18,764 nt of DNA, from contig CAZMWM010000030.1 in assembly GCA_964570105.1 (NCBI GenBank), positions 1-18,764 on the forward strand, written 5' to 3'. The position numbers were made by a program, and so were the translations under genes. A model generated the notes under the pieces. It saw only the letters and a program-made list of their open reading frames with translations, ran no database searches and had not been told where the DNA came from. This DNA is from SIG673 sp964570105. Its GTDB lineage: Bacteria; Bacillota; Clostridia; Oscillospirales; CAG-272. How positions within the stretch are numbered: position 1 is the stretch's first letter; each line of letters starts with the position of its first letter. Below are positions 7,366 through 15,066 of this stretch, in pieces.

Positions 7366-8100
7366 TCACCGTCTGATAACGGCAACGCGATAATTTCCGC
7401 CGTAATCCTTGGTCACGTCACAGCCGGAATATCCAAGCTCCCTTGCAAGCTTTGATATCTGCTCTCTTTGATCAAATCCGATCTCAAATATGAAACAGCC
7501 GCCATCCTTTAGCGCACCGCCGAACTCACCGAGCATCCTCACGTAAAAATCCATTCCGTCTGCCCCACCGTCAAGCGCCGTGAGCGGCTCGTAATCGATA
7601 ACGCTCCTGTCGAGCGTTGGGATAACGTCGGATCTGATGTACGGCGGATTTGACATTATCGCGTCGTAGCTTTTTTCGAGCCGTAGCTCAAAAACATCGG
7701 CTTTTGCCACGTTCAAACGCTCACGAACGCCGTTCAGAGCCGCATTTTTTTCGGTAAAGGCGCAGGCATCCGAGGAAATATCGAAGGCGTCCGCAGAGCA
7801 GTCGGCTCTTTCCGCAAGCACGGATACGGCTATGCATCCCGAGCCGCAACAGATATCGGCAAAGTGCCCGGATATGGGAAGCTCTCTTATCGCCGCGTCG
7901 ACCACGTGCTCCGTATCCGGACGCGGTATGAGACACGAGCGATCGAGCTTAAAGGTGTGACCGTAAAAATACCATTCCCCGATAGCGTAAGCAAGCGGCT
8001 CTCCGGCTTCTGCCCGTCTTACCGCTTCGCGCCTTGCATCCTCGGTGGGAAGCGCGTCTCTTACGATATCAAGCTCTCTTTTATTCAGCTTCATTTTCAT
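7366..8100 (-). CDS. prmC: Peptide chain release factor glutamine methyltransferase PrmC (HemK), short N-terminus
   Basis: PrmC methylates the glutamine of the GGQ loop in release factors, using S-adenosylmethionine. Seen here: GEPLAYAIGEWYFYG (33-47), the linker LIPRPDTE (57-64), the SAM-binding DICCGSGCIA (82-91) and catalytic NPPYI (151-155). At 244 aa it is about 35-40 residues shorter than usual. The missing part is the first half of the N-terminal helical domain that contacts the release factor. The catalytic domain looks intact. The start at 8100 overlaps the end of the YqhQ gene by 20 bases, so translation is probably coupled. No prfA follows in this window. Confidence 0.9.
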   Translation of the reverse strand: MKMKLNKRELDIVRDALPTEDARREAVRRAEAGEPLAYAIGEWYFYGHTFKLDRSCLIPRPDTEHVVDAAIRELPISGHFADICCGSGCIAVSVLAERADCSADAFDISSDACAFTEKNAALNGVRERLNVAKADVFELRLEKSYDAIMSNPPYIRSDVIPTLDRSVIDYEPLTALDGGADGMDFYVRMLGEFGGALKDGGCFIFEIGFDQREQISKLARELGYSGCDVTKDYGGNYRVAVIRR

Positions 8101-9241
8101 CTACGGAAGTGCCCTTCCGTATTCGATCCGCCTCGGATATCTCGGGAATTGCCGCGTCATCGGCGCATTCCTCGGTGGACGCTTCCTTCTCTCTGTCTGA
8201 CTCACCGTCGGTCACGTCGCCGCCCGCGAGAAGCTCCTCGCGCGTGTATTCCTTATCTCCGTCTATCAATATCTCCGGGGTGAAATCCGGAAATTCCTCC
8301 GGCATCGAGCTTTTCAGAGCGTGTATCGCGACCTCTATCTGCTCCGCGTCAGGCTCTTTAGTGGTCAACCTCTGCATAAGAAGCCCGGGGACGGACAGCG
8401 CTCTTGTCAAAGGGTTGTCGTGCTTTCCTGCGAGCATTATAAATTCAAAGCTAAGCCCGACTATCACAGGAAGCAACGCAAGCTTGGTCACAAATCTCAA
8501 AGCGATATTGTCCCACGTTATAAATGGGAGCGAGGACACCAGAACGCTTATAAGTATCGCCACGAACATAAAGCTCGTACCGCACCTCGGATGAAAGCGC
8601 TTGTACTTCCTTACGTTCTCGGGCGTAAGCTCCTCTCCTGCTTCATAGCAAAAGATGGTCTTATGCTCCGCGCCGTGGTATTCGAACGTCCTGCGGATAT
8701 CCTTCATCAAAGATACCAGCGCGAGATACGCGATGAATATGAATATCTTTATAAAGCCCTCGGCAAGATTTTTCCACCAACCCATCTCACCGCCGAAGAG
8801 ATAAGTATCCAAAAGTCCGGTAATGAAGCTGGGAAGGAACAGGAACAGTCCGACACCCAAGCCAAGCCCGAGTATCATAGACAGCACCATAACTATATTA
8901 AGTATCTTATCTCCGAAATGCTTGTCGATCCAACGCTCAAAGCGGCTCATCTCCTCATCGCTGTCCTCCTCGAGTCCGAACTGCTTTGCCGAAAGCTCAA
9001 GCGTTTCAAGACTGAGCTTGAGCGACTCCACCATATTTACCGCGCCGCGCAGGATCGGTATGTTAAGCAGCTTGTATCTTTTGCGCAAAGGTACATGCTC
9101 ACCGTTTGAGACGGTTATCTCCCCGCTCTCCCTTCGCACGGCAACGCTGTAACGCTTTCCGTGGCGCATCATAACGCCCTCAAGGACTGCCTGACCACCC
9201 ACCACGCCGAGACGCGGATTTTTCTCTTTGTTCTTGCTCAT
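8081..9241 (-). CDS. yqhQ: DUF1385 membrane protein, YqhQ-like
   Basis: From the ATG at 9241 the protein is 386 aa. An ATG ten codons upstream (9271, behind AGGGG) is possible, but the shorter form puts the conserved GVVGGQAVLEGVMMR (12-26) near the N-terminus as in other members. Hydrophobic segments lie around 114-140, 163-180, 226-243 and 255-272. Family motifs include FEYHGAEHKTIFCYE (186-200) and FHPRCGTSF (216-224), with His and Cys that could bind metal. The last ~55 residues are an acidic, low-complexity tail. Function is not established. YqhQ next to prmC is a common clostridial arrangement. Confidence 0.88.
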   Translation of the reverse strand: MSKNKEKNPRLGVVGGQAVLEGVMMRHGKRYSVAVRRESGEITVSNGEHVPLRKRYKLLNIPILRGAVNMVESLKLSLETLELSAKQFGLEEDSDEEMSRFERWIDKHFGDKILNIVMVLSMILGLGLGVGLFLFLPSFITGLLDTYLFGGEMGWWKNLAEGFIKIFIFIAYLALVSLMKDIRRTFEYHGAEHKTIFCYEAGEELTPENVRKYKRFHPRCGTSFMFVAILISVLVSSLPFITWDNIALRFVTKLALLPVIVGLSFEFIMLAGKHDNPLTRALSVPGLLMQRLTTKEPDAEQIEVAIHALKSSMPEEFPDFTPEILIDGDKEYTREELLAGGDVTDGESDREKEASTEECADDAAIPEISEADRIRKGTSVDENEAE

Positions 9242-9287
9242 CGTAAATTCCGTTTCCTCCGCAGAAGGCATACGCGCCCCTGCGAGA

Positions 9288-10229
9288 TCATTTTTTCATC
9301 GCTATCGCGCGCTTGGCGCTCTCGACGATATGAGCCGACGTAAGCCCGTAGACCTCCATCATCTCCATAGCCTTACCGGACGAGCCGAACTTATCCTCAA
9401 CGCCGACACGGCATACCGGAACGGGACAGCTCTCGCCGAGCACCTCGCAGACCGCACTGCCGAGACCTCCGATGATGCTGTGCTCTTCGGAGGTGACCAT
9501 ACATCCGGTCTTTGCCGCGTACCTGCTCAAAAGCTCGCTGTCTATCGGTTTTATGGTCGGAAGGTTTATCACCGCGGCGGATATGCCCTCACTCTTCAGC
9601 ACTTCGCGTGCTTCAAGAGCCATTGACGTCATCATTCCGCAGGCGACCAGCGTAACGTCGTCTCCGTCCGCCATAACTATTCCCTTGCCTATCTCAAATT
9701 TGTAGCTGTCACGGTCGAAAAGCACGGGAGTTGCCGCGCGACCGAAGCGCATATATACAGGTCCCACGTGGTTTATAGCCGCCTCGACCGCCGCCCTTGC
9801 TTCCACCGCGTCCGCAGGGCAGATCACGGTCATTCCGGGGATGACTCGCATAGTCGCGATGTCCTCGTTGCACTGATGGGTAGCGCCGTCCTCGCCAACG
9901 GTTATACCGGCGTGAGTAGCGCCTATCTTTACGTTAAGGTGCGGATATCCTATGGAATTTCTGACCTGCTCGAACGCGCGACCTGCGGCAAACATCGCAA
10001 AGCTGCTTGCAAAGACCGGTTGACCGGTGGATGCGATACCGGCAGCCACACTCATCATATTTCCCTCCGCGATACCGCAGTCAAAAAATCTGTCCGGATA
10101 CTCTTTTTTGAAATAACAGGTCTTGGTCGCTTCCGCAAGGTCTGCGTCAAGCACCAGAAAATCGTACTTTGCTCCGAATTCCACGAGCGCTTTTCCGTAA
10201 GCCTCTCTCGTTGCTATCTTATCTGCCAT
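9288..10229 (-). CDS. Transketolase, C-terminal subunit
   Basis: The 313-aa protein holds the pyrimidine-binding and C-terminal domains of a split transketolase. Motifs: DADLAEATKT (28-37), FDCGIAEGNMMSVAAG (49-64), where Glu55 is the expected activator of thiamine diphosphate, ASSFAMFAAGRAFEQVRN (74-91) and the DGATHQ loop (114-119). It should pair with the product of the gene 31 bases upstream to move two-carbon ketol units in the non-oxidative pentose phosphate pathway. Split transketolases are common in Firmicutes and archaea. The ATG follows AAAGGACGG and AAAGGT. Confidence 0.94.
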   Translation of the reverse strand: MADKIATREAYGKALVEFGAKYDFLVLDADLAEATKTCYFKKEYPDRFFDCGIAEGNMMSVAAGIASTGQPVFASSFAMFAAGRAFEQVRNSIGYPHLNVKIGATHAGITVGEDGATHQCNEDIATMRVIPGMTVICPADAVEARAAVEAAINHVGPVYMRFGRAATPVLFDRDSYKFEIGKGIVMADGDDVTLVACGMMTSMALEAREVLKSEGISAAVINLPTIKPIDSELLSRYAAKTGCMVTSEEHSIIGGLGSAVCEVLGESCPVPVCRVGVEDKFGSSGKAMEMMEVYGLTSAHIVESAKRAIAMKK

Positions 10230-10260
10230 CTTACCTTTACCGTCCTTTCAAAGCTCGAAG

Positions 10261-11097
10261 TCATATCGAAGCGAGAGCGGCTTTAAGCTCCGCTATCGCT
10301 ATCTCGTACTGCTCGGTCTTGGGCGCTGAGCCGTGCCACGCGCAGACGTTCTCCATATACGAGACGCCCTTGCCCTTGACGGAATGCGCAAGCACGAGCG
10401 TCGGCTTGCCCTTGCATCTCTCCGCATCGGAGAACGCTTTCTCGATCTGATCGAAGTCGTGTGCGTCTATCTCTATAACGTTCCAACCGAAGGCACGGAA
10501 CTTTTCATCGAACGGCGCAGGTCCTATAACGTCGGCAACAGGACCGTCTATCTGAAGTCCGTTAAAGTCAAGTATCGCGCAAAGATTGTCAAGCTTGTAA
10601 TGAGATGCGAACATCGCCGCCTCCCAAACTTGACCTTCCTCGCTCTCACCGTCACCGAGGACGGCGTAAACTCTGTACGGTCTTTTGTTGTACTTCGCCG
10701 AAAGAGCTATTCCGCAGGCGGAGGAAATACCGAGACCGAGCGAGCCTGAGGATATATCGACTCCGGGAACTCCCTTCATATCCGGATGCCCCTGAAGATA
10801 GCTTCCGTTGTGACGGAAGGTAACGAGATCCTCCTTCGGGAAAAAGCCCCTTTCCGCAAGCGTTGCGTAAAGCGCCGGGGAGGTGTGACCTTTGGAAAGC
10901 ACGAAACGGTCACGATCCTCTGCTCTCGGAGAGCTTGGATCGATATTCATTTTTTCAAAGTAAAGGTACGTGAGTATATCGGCAATGGAGAGCGAGCCTC
11001 CCGGATGTCCCGAGGCGGCGTGATATACTTCCTCTATTATGCTTATACGGATATTCGCGGCGAGCTTTTGAAGCTCCTTCTTACGTGACAGTTCCAT
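10261..11097 (-). CDS. Transketolase, N-terminal (thiamine diphosphate-binding) subunit
   Basis: The 278-aa protein is the PP domain of a split transketolase. HAASGHPGGSLS (26-37) and GHTSPALYA (70-78) are substrate and cofactor residues. The thiamine diphosphate and metal motif runs from GDGESEEGQVWEAAMF (148-163) to the FNG at 178-180. HSVKGKGVSYMEN closes the domain. It is the first gene of the minus-strand run, with AAAGGG about 10 bases before the ATG at 11097. The C-terminal half follows directly and the two should form one enzyme. No ribulose-phosphate epimerase or transaldolase gene is adjacent. Confidence 0.94.
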   Translation of the reverse strand: MELSRKKELQKLAANIRISIIEEVYHAASGHPGGSLSIADILTYLYFEKMNIDPSSPRAEDRDRFVLSKGHTSPALYATLAERGFFPKEDLVTFRHNGSYLQGHPDMKGVPGVDISSGSLGLGISSACGIALSAKYNKRPYRVYAVLGDGESEEGQVWEAAMFASHYKLDNLCAILDFNGLQIDGPVADVIGPAPFDEKFRAFGWNVIEIDAHDFDQIEKAFSDAERCKGKPTLVLAHSVKGKGVSYMENVCAWHGSAPKTEQYEIAIAELKAALASI

Positions 11098-11150
11098 AGT
11101 CGTACAGCCCTTTCTGTTGTTCTACTTAAATAAAAGCTTCCACACTTACC

Positions 11151-11156
11151 ATTATA
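11151..11156 (-). promoter_or_regulatory. Candidate -10 box of the transketolase operon
   Basis: A perfect TATAAT on the minus strand, 54 bases before the transketolase start codon. No good -35 is present at 16-18 bp; a TTGTAA lies 20 bp upstream. An activator might be needed. Confidence 0.4.
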
Positions 11157-11350
11157 CACTCTCAATATTAATATACTTACAACGATAAACAGAACTTTTT
11201 GTGAACGATCTATTCCAAATATTATTATTTGTTTATACGCAACCCACAGTACCTCCGCCACCCCATCCGAGCACTCGGCGAGACCTTGCTCAAAAACGTT
11301 ATCCGGCGTCGAAAAAATTGCTAATACGTAACACGCAGTTCATAAAAATA

Positions 11351-11359
11351 TGATATACT
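11351..11359 (+). promoter_or_regulatory. Candidate extended -10 promoter of the HEAT-like gene
   Basis: TGATATACT has the extended TGn element before TATACT. The -35 is weak. Transcription would start near 11366, with the AAGGAG ribosome site 8 bases before the ATG at 11431. Confidence 0.5.
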
Positions 11360-11430
11360 GAACTCGAATAAAAAAATAACGGTCAGGCGGAAGCATCCGC
11401 AGACCAAACGAATGATAAGGAGATAAGAAA

Positions 11431-11811
11431 ATGGGACTTTTGGATATTTTCAAGAAAAAGAGCATCGAGGAGAGATGTGAAACGTACGCCGCCAAGGGCA
11501 ACGTAGGAAAGCTCCAGTCGCTGGCAAACGAAGGCAACCCCATCGAGACCAGACTTGCGGCAATAGAGGCGCTCCGTACCATCAAGCACTCCCTCTCCGT
11601 CAACTACCTCGTAAATACCTGCCTGCGCGACAGCGACCTCCGCATCCGCACCGCCGCCGCCAATGCACTCATAATGAACGGCACGAAGGATAAGACGGAC
11701 ATCCTTCTCAATTACAGCGACGCCGAGCGCGAAGCCGGCAACACCGAGCTTGCAGAGCTTCTTAAGAAAGCCGCAATAGACGCAAGAGACCGCACCCCCA
11801 GAGTTGACTGA
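11431..11811 (+). CDS. Small HEAT-like repeat protein
   Basis: This 126-aa protein starts MGLLDIFKKKSIEERCETY and follows a clear AAGGAG site. The body is helical, with at least two HEAT/armadillo-like units: NPIETRLAAIEALRTI (about 36-51) and DSDLRIRTAAANALIMNG (about 67-84). There is no signal peptide or membrane segment, so it is probably a cytoplasmic binding protein. It has its own promoter candidate and terminator and no operon partner, so context says little. The partner is unknown. Confidence 0.75.
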   Translation: MGLLDIFKKKSIEERCETYAAKGNVGKLQSLANEGNPIETRLAAIEALRTIKHSLSVNYLVNTCLRDSDLRIRTAAANALIMNGTKDKTDILLNYSDAEREAGNTELAELLKKAAIDARDRTPRVD

Positions 11812-11881
11812 TCTCGGATACGGATGACCGTCGATATCAACCGTCGATCCCGACCTTATTCCGCATCATACGAATACCTTC

Positions 11882-11906
11882 GCCCGGCTCTCGCAGCCGG
11901 GCTTTT
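11882..11906 (+). terminator. Intrinsic terminator after the HEAT-like gene
   Basis: GCCCGGCT (11882-11889), a 5-base loop, AGCCGGGC (11895-11902), then TTTT. The 8-bp GC-rich stem lies 70 bases past the stop codon. Confidence 0.85.
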
Positions 11907-11964
11907 GCAATTATCCGAAAACATACCCATTCCGCGGCGCGGATAACGCGACCGCCCCAACTTA

Positions 11965-12759
11965 CTATTTTTCATCCGAGCGATATCTGCCGGGGGAGAT
12001 GCCGTTTTCTTTTTTAAACGCGCGGCAGAAGTATTGCAGAGAGGAAAATCCGCTTTGGATGGCGCATTCCTCCAGCGTCAGAAACGGGTATTTCATCAGC
12101 TTTTTTGCGTTATCCAGCCGTACCGTGAGCAGATATTTTGACGGAGCAATCCCGTACCGTGCTTTGAACAGCTTTCTGAAATACACCTCACTGATGCCGC
12201 ATCCTTCGGCAAGCATCGCAACGCTCATATCCGCGTTTCTGAAATTCCCGTCGATATAGCGTACGGCATCCATCATATCCTTTTTTCGGCTCCTGTCGAT
12301 ATAAGCGTGCTGGTCGCTCTGCTGTATCGCTCCGTATATGCCGTATAATACAGACATACATTCCGCCTGCGAGCTTTGGGACGGGGAGCGGTATCTGTTG
12401 TACAGCTTTTCGAACAGTGCACCGGCATTCTTCACTCCGTGACTGCAGTACAGACTGCCGCGTTCCTCTGCGGTGGCGTCAAATTCAAGATCGCAGAAGA
12501 TAAATCTGTAATCCTCCGTGTGTATATACATCGTGTACACGGAACGGTACGGGAGATAGAGCACGTCGCCCGACGTTGCCGTAAACTCCATCCCGTTATC
12601 CGAGCCGTACGTACAGCTGCCCGAGATGACGTAAACAAACGCGTCGCTGTGCCTGCCGTTCACGGACAACAGCTTGTGATGATGAGGATTTTCGCCCTTT
12701 ACCACCGATATTATTCTTTTTATGCAGAACGTCCTGCGTATGATATCCGTCTCGCCCAT
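11965..12759 (-). CDS. AraC-family transcriptional regulator with cupin-like N-terminus
   Basis: From the ATG at 12759 the protein is 264 aa. The in-frame ATG at 12828 is upstream of the gene's own promoter, so it is excluded. Residues ~20-100 form an AraC-type ligand-binding beta domain (ENPHHHKLL, SGDVLYLPYRSVYTMYI). Two helix-turn-helix motifs follow: MSVAMLAEGCGISEVYFRKL (178-197) and the second around TLEECAIQSGFSSLQYFCR (228-246), closing with the family ending NGISPGRYR. AraC proteins with this layout usually sense sugars or other small metabolites and activate an adjacent gene set. It is divergent from the glycyl radical enzyme and is the likely regulator of that operon and of itself. 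The ligand is unknown, but may be the enzyme's substrate. Confidence 0.9.
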   Translation of the reverse strand: MGETDIIRRTFCIKRIISVVKGENPHHHKLLSVNGRHSDAFVYVISGSCTYGSDNGMEFTATSGDVLYLPYRSVYTMYIHTEDYRFIFCDLEFDATAEERGSLYCSHGVKNAGALFEKLYNRYRSPSQSSQAECMSVLYGIYGAIQQSDQHAYIDRSRKKDMMDAVRYIDGNFRNADMSVAMLAEGCGISEVYFRKLFKARYGIAPSKYLLTVRLDNAKKLMKYPFLTLEECAIQSGFSSLQYFCRAFKKENGISPGRYRSDEK

Positions 12760-12787
12760 AGCCTTTACCCCCGTGGACTTTTTATCG

Positions 12788-12816
12788 ATAATATCATATT
12801 TCACACAGAAAGTCAA
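12788..12816 (-). promoter_or_regulatory. Sigma-A promoter of the AraC regulator gene
   Basis: On the minus strand, TTGACT (12816-12811), 17 bp, TATTAT (12793-12788), with an extended TGA directly before the -10. Transcription starts near 12781, about 20 bases before the ATG at 12759. Confidence 0.8.
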
Positions 12817-12824
12817 GCAAAAAC

Positions 12825-12862
12825 GCACTTAAAGCTTCGAAAAGTGCAAAAATATCAATATT
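12825..12862. promoter_or_regulatory. Candidate AraC operator between divergent promoters
   Basis: An inverted repeat GCACTT (12825-12830) / AAGTGC (12842-12847) with overlapping palindromes AAGCTT and TTCGAA lies between the two -35 boxes. A second one, AATAT-CA-ATATT (12851-12862), abuts the -35 of the GRE promoter. The position fits control by the adjacent regulator. Assignment is inference. Confidence 0.45.
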
Positions 12863-12867
12863 GCTCC

Positions 12868-12896
12868 TTTACATCCGCCGCGGTCGGTGGTATAAT
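12868..12896 (+). promoter_or_regulatory. Sigma-A promoter of the glycyl radical enzyme operon
   Basis: TTTACA (12868-12873), 17 bp, TATAAT (12891-12896), with an extended TGG just before the -10. Transcription would start near 12903, immediately before AAAGGAG (12904-12910), so the leader is only about 10-16 bases. Confidence 0.75.
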
Positions 12897-12912
12897 GACA
12901 GTGAAAGGAGTG

Positions 12913-14982
12913 ATGGACTTGTCACTGTCAAAGGAAGAGCTTAAAGCCGAGATCTTAAGTCGCGTCAAATGCGGAGAGGGTATCGACGTTTTTGAAAACG
13001 ACTGCGATATCATAGTTTTTATGCTTGAAAATTGCGAGATAAGCATTCCCGAGCAGAACAGATTTTTCGTAAGGGTAAGCTGCGAGGGGCTGACCGACAC
13101 CGTGATGGATATGCGCCGCAGACCTTTTTCGCATCTGCTCGAGGATGCAGGGCTTGGAGACGGCATCGAGGCTCTGGCATATACGGGGACTTACGATATA
13201 TCGCACACCTCAGCCGAATGGGAGAGCGTTATAACTCTCGGCATATACGGACTGCGCGAGCGCATAGCCGAATATGCGCAAAAAAATTCCGTGGACGACG
13301 GCTCGGCGAGATTTTACTCTCAGTGCCTGAGAGTGTACGGAGCGGCTCTCGACTTTATAGAGAGGGCATCACGGGTGGCGCTTGAGATGGGACGGGACGA
13401 GATGTCGCGGTCGCTTGCTCGGCTTTGTATCGGCGCACCAACGGATCTGTACGGAGCTTTGCAGACCTCGGTCGTGTATTATACGCTCCAGCAGTTTTTC
13501 GACGGTACGGTGCTGAGGACGTTCGGGCGTCTCGACAGTCTGCTGTATCCTTATTACATAAAGGAAGATAAAGAAAAAGCGAAGGGGATGCTCCTTGATT
13601 ACATCAAAGAGATCGACCGCTTCAAGGCGATAGCAAACGTTCCGTTCGCCATCGGCGGCACCGATGCGGACGGGAATGACCTGATAAACGAGCTTTCGTA
13701 CGTTCTGCTTGATACCTACGCGGCATCGGGCACTGCGGATACCAAGCTCCATCTTCTGTGCTCCGCACACACTCCGCGTGACATCATCGAAAAGGCACTG
13801 CGCTACGTGCGCGACGGGCGGAACAGCATAGTATTCATCTCGGACAGACGCGTGATTGAGGCTCTGGATGCGCAAGGCACGGAGCACGCCGACTCCGTGA
13901 GATATCACGTGGTGGGCTGTTACGAATGCGGCGGATACGGCGAGCTTACCTGCTCCTGCAACGCAAGAGTAAACGCTCCGAAGGCTCTGGAGCTTGCACT
14001 CAACGGTGGAAGAGATATGCTGACGGGAAAGCTCCTCGGGCTTGAAAACGACGGGCACATCGAAACGTACGGTGAGCTGTGGGCTGAGTTTTGCAGACAG
14101 CTCAAGTATCTGTGCGAACGCGCGATCGAGGCTACCGAGCTTTACGAAGCGCATTACCCCTCTCTTCATTCCGCGCCGATACTTTCCGGAACGTATACGT
14201 CCGCTCTTGAAAAGGGCGGAGACTTGTACCGAGATCATACCGCGAAATACAACAGCTCGTCTCTCAACGCGATAGGTCTGGCGACCGCGACCGATTCTCT
14301 TGCGGCGATAAAGAAAGCCGTATTTGACGACGGGGCGTTCACCTTGCGTGAATTTACCGATATCTTGCGCTCAGATTGGGAGGGCAAGGAGCCGCTTCGG
14401 CTGTACATCAAAAACAAATATCCGAAATACGGTCAGGGCAACGCCGAGATCGACGCCATAGCCAAGGATACCGTTGACGTGCTCTCAAGCGCGGTAAGCT
14501 GTAAGCCTAACTCGAAGGGCGGAAAATGGAGACTCGGGCTGTTCTCCATCGATTGGAGATGGGAATTTGGCAGAAGGACTGCCGCTTCCGCAGACGGCAG
14601 AAGGCGGGGAGAGACGCTCTCTCAGAACACGAGCGCAAGCTTCGGAGCGGACAGAGAGGGCGCGACCGCGCATCTTATCTCGGCATCAAGGCTCGATACC
14701 TCGAAAACGCCGAACGGAGCGATAGTCGATATCGATCTTCATTCATCATCCGTGCGCGGAGAGAACGGAATTTGTGCTCTTGTCGCAAGCCTGCTCGCTT
14801 ATTTCGAGCTTGGTGGGTTTGCCGTACATTACAACGTCCTTGATACCGAGGTGTTGACAGCCGCCAAGCGCGAGCCTGAAAAGTATCCCACGCTTCAGGT
14901 GAGGCTGTGCGGCTGGAACGTGCTGTTCTCATCTCTCAGCGAAGCGGAAAAGGATGAGTTTATACAGAGATCGGCAGTTTGA
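12913..14982 (+). CDS. Compact glycyl radical enzyme (PFL-like family), substrate unknown
   Basis: The 689-aa protein belongs to the pyruvate formate-lyase-like GRE superfamily. Seen: GRLDSLLYPYY from residue 205, the thiyl loop VVGCYEC with Cys336 and Glu338, RRTAASADGRRRGETLSQ, and the C-terminal glycyl loop VRLCGWN with Gly667, 22 residues from the end. Cys-x-Glu is the arrangement of GRE eliminases and decarboxylases, not the Cys-Cys of pyruvate formate-lyase. The Cys-Gly distance of 331 matches glycerol dehydratase-type enzymes. The N-terminus is about 100 residues shorter than usual, and RLCGWN is far from RV(S/A)GY. The start is the ATG at 12913, 2 bases after AAAGGAG. A TTG at 12919 is better spaced and possible. 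An in-frame reading further upstream would cross the promoter and the AraC gene. Its activase follows 84 bases downstream. No microcompartment genes are seen. Confidence 0.88.
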   Translation: MDLSLSKEELKAEILSRVKCGEGIDVFENDCDIIVFMLENCEISIPEQNRFFVRVSCEGLTDTVMDMRRRPFSHLLEDAGLGDGIEALAYTGTYDISHTSAEWESVITLGIYGLRERIAEYAQKNSVDDGSARFYSQCLRVYGAALDFIERASRVALEMGRDEMSRSLARLCIGAPTDLYGALQTSVVYYTLQQFFDGTVLRTFGRLDSLLYPYYIKEDKEKAKGMLLDYIKEIDRFKAIANVPFAIGGTDADGNDLINELSYVLLDTYAASGTADTKLHLLCSAHTPRDIIEKALRYVRDGRNSIVFISDRRVIEALDAQGTEHADSVRYHVVGCYECGGYGELTCSCNARVNAPKALELALNGGRDMLTGKLLGLENDGHIETYGELWAEFCRQLKYLCERAIEATELYEAHYPSLHSAPILSGTYTSALEKGGDLYRDHTAKYNSSSLNAIGLATATDSLAAIKKAVFDDGAFTLREFTDILRSDWEGKEPLRLYIKNKYPKYGQGNAEIDAIAKDTVDVLSSAVSCKPNSKGGKWRLGLFSIDWRWEFGRRTAASADGRRRGETLSQNTSASFGADREGATAHLISASRLDTSKTPNGAIVDIDLHSSSVRGENGICALVASLLAYFELGGFAVHYNVLDTEVLTAAKREPEKYPTLQVRLCGWNVLFSSLSEAEKDEFIQRSAV

Positions 14983-15066
14983 CGGTGCGTACGAACGTGT
15001 AACATATATAATAGAGATACCGAAAATGAAAGGAAGCCTCGCTCCGACGGGCGTCGCGGTGTGTGA

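Larger units (their letters stand above)
11098..11430. other. Divergent intergenic region, no gene seen
   Basis: This 333-base gap separates the minus-strand transketolase operon from the plus-strand HEAT-like gene. A TATAAT on the minus strand lies at 11156-11151, and an extended -10 on the plus strand at 11351-11359. The middle is AT-rich (11160-11235), then GC-rich, with only a small hairpin (CCGAG-CA-CTCGG, 11267-11278). I found no RNA gene or open frame worth reporting. Confidence 0.6.

Noticed and set aside
8321..9109. Long plus-strand open frame opposite the YqhQ gene
   Set aside because: Low-quality basic sequence with no family signature; the YqhQ motifs on the other strand explain the region.
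11895..11964. Terminator for the AraC gene on the minus strand
   Set aside because: The nearby hairpins either lack a T-run in that direction or have only 4-bp stems.
12760..12828. Longer start for the AraC regulator
   Set aside because: It begins upstream of a TTGACT-17-TATTAT promoter on the same strand; the ATG at 12759 is 8 bases after a GGGGG stretch.
12376..12912. In-frame upstream extension of the GRE, giving an 868-residue reading
   Set aside because: The extra 179 codons run antisense through the AraC gene and across both promoters. The ATG at 12913 directly follows AAAGGAG, and the Cys-Gly region is unaffected.
13369..14238. Long minus-strand open frame within the GRE gene
   Set aside because: It lies antisense to the conserved GRE core and has no domain or ribosome site.
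15007..15012. TATAAT upstream of the activase as a separate promoter
   Set aside because: The nearest -35-like TTGACG is 22 bp away. The GRE and activase are more simply read as one transcript.
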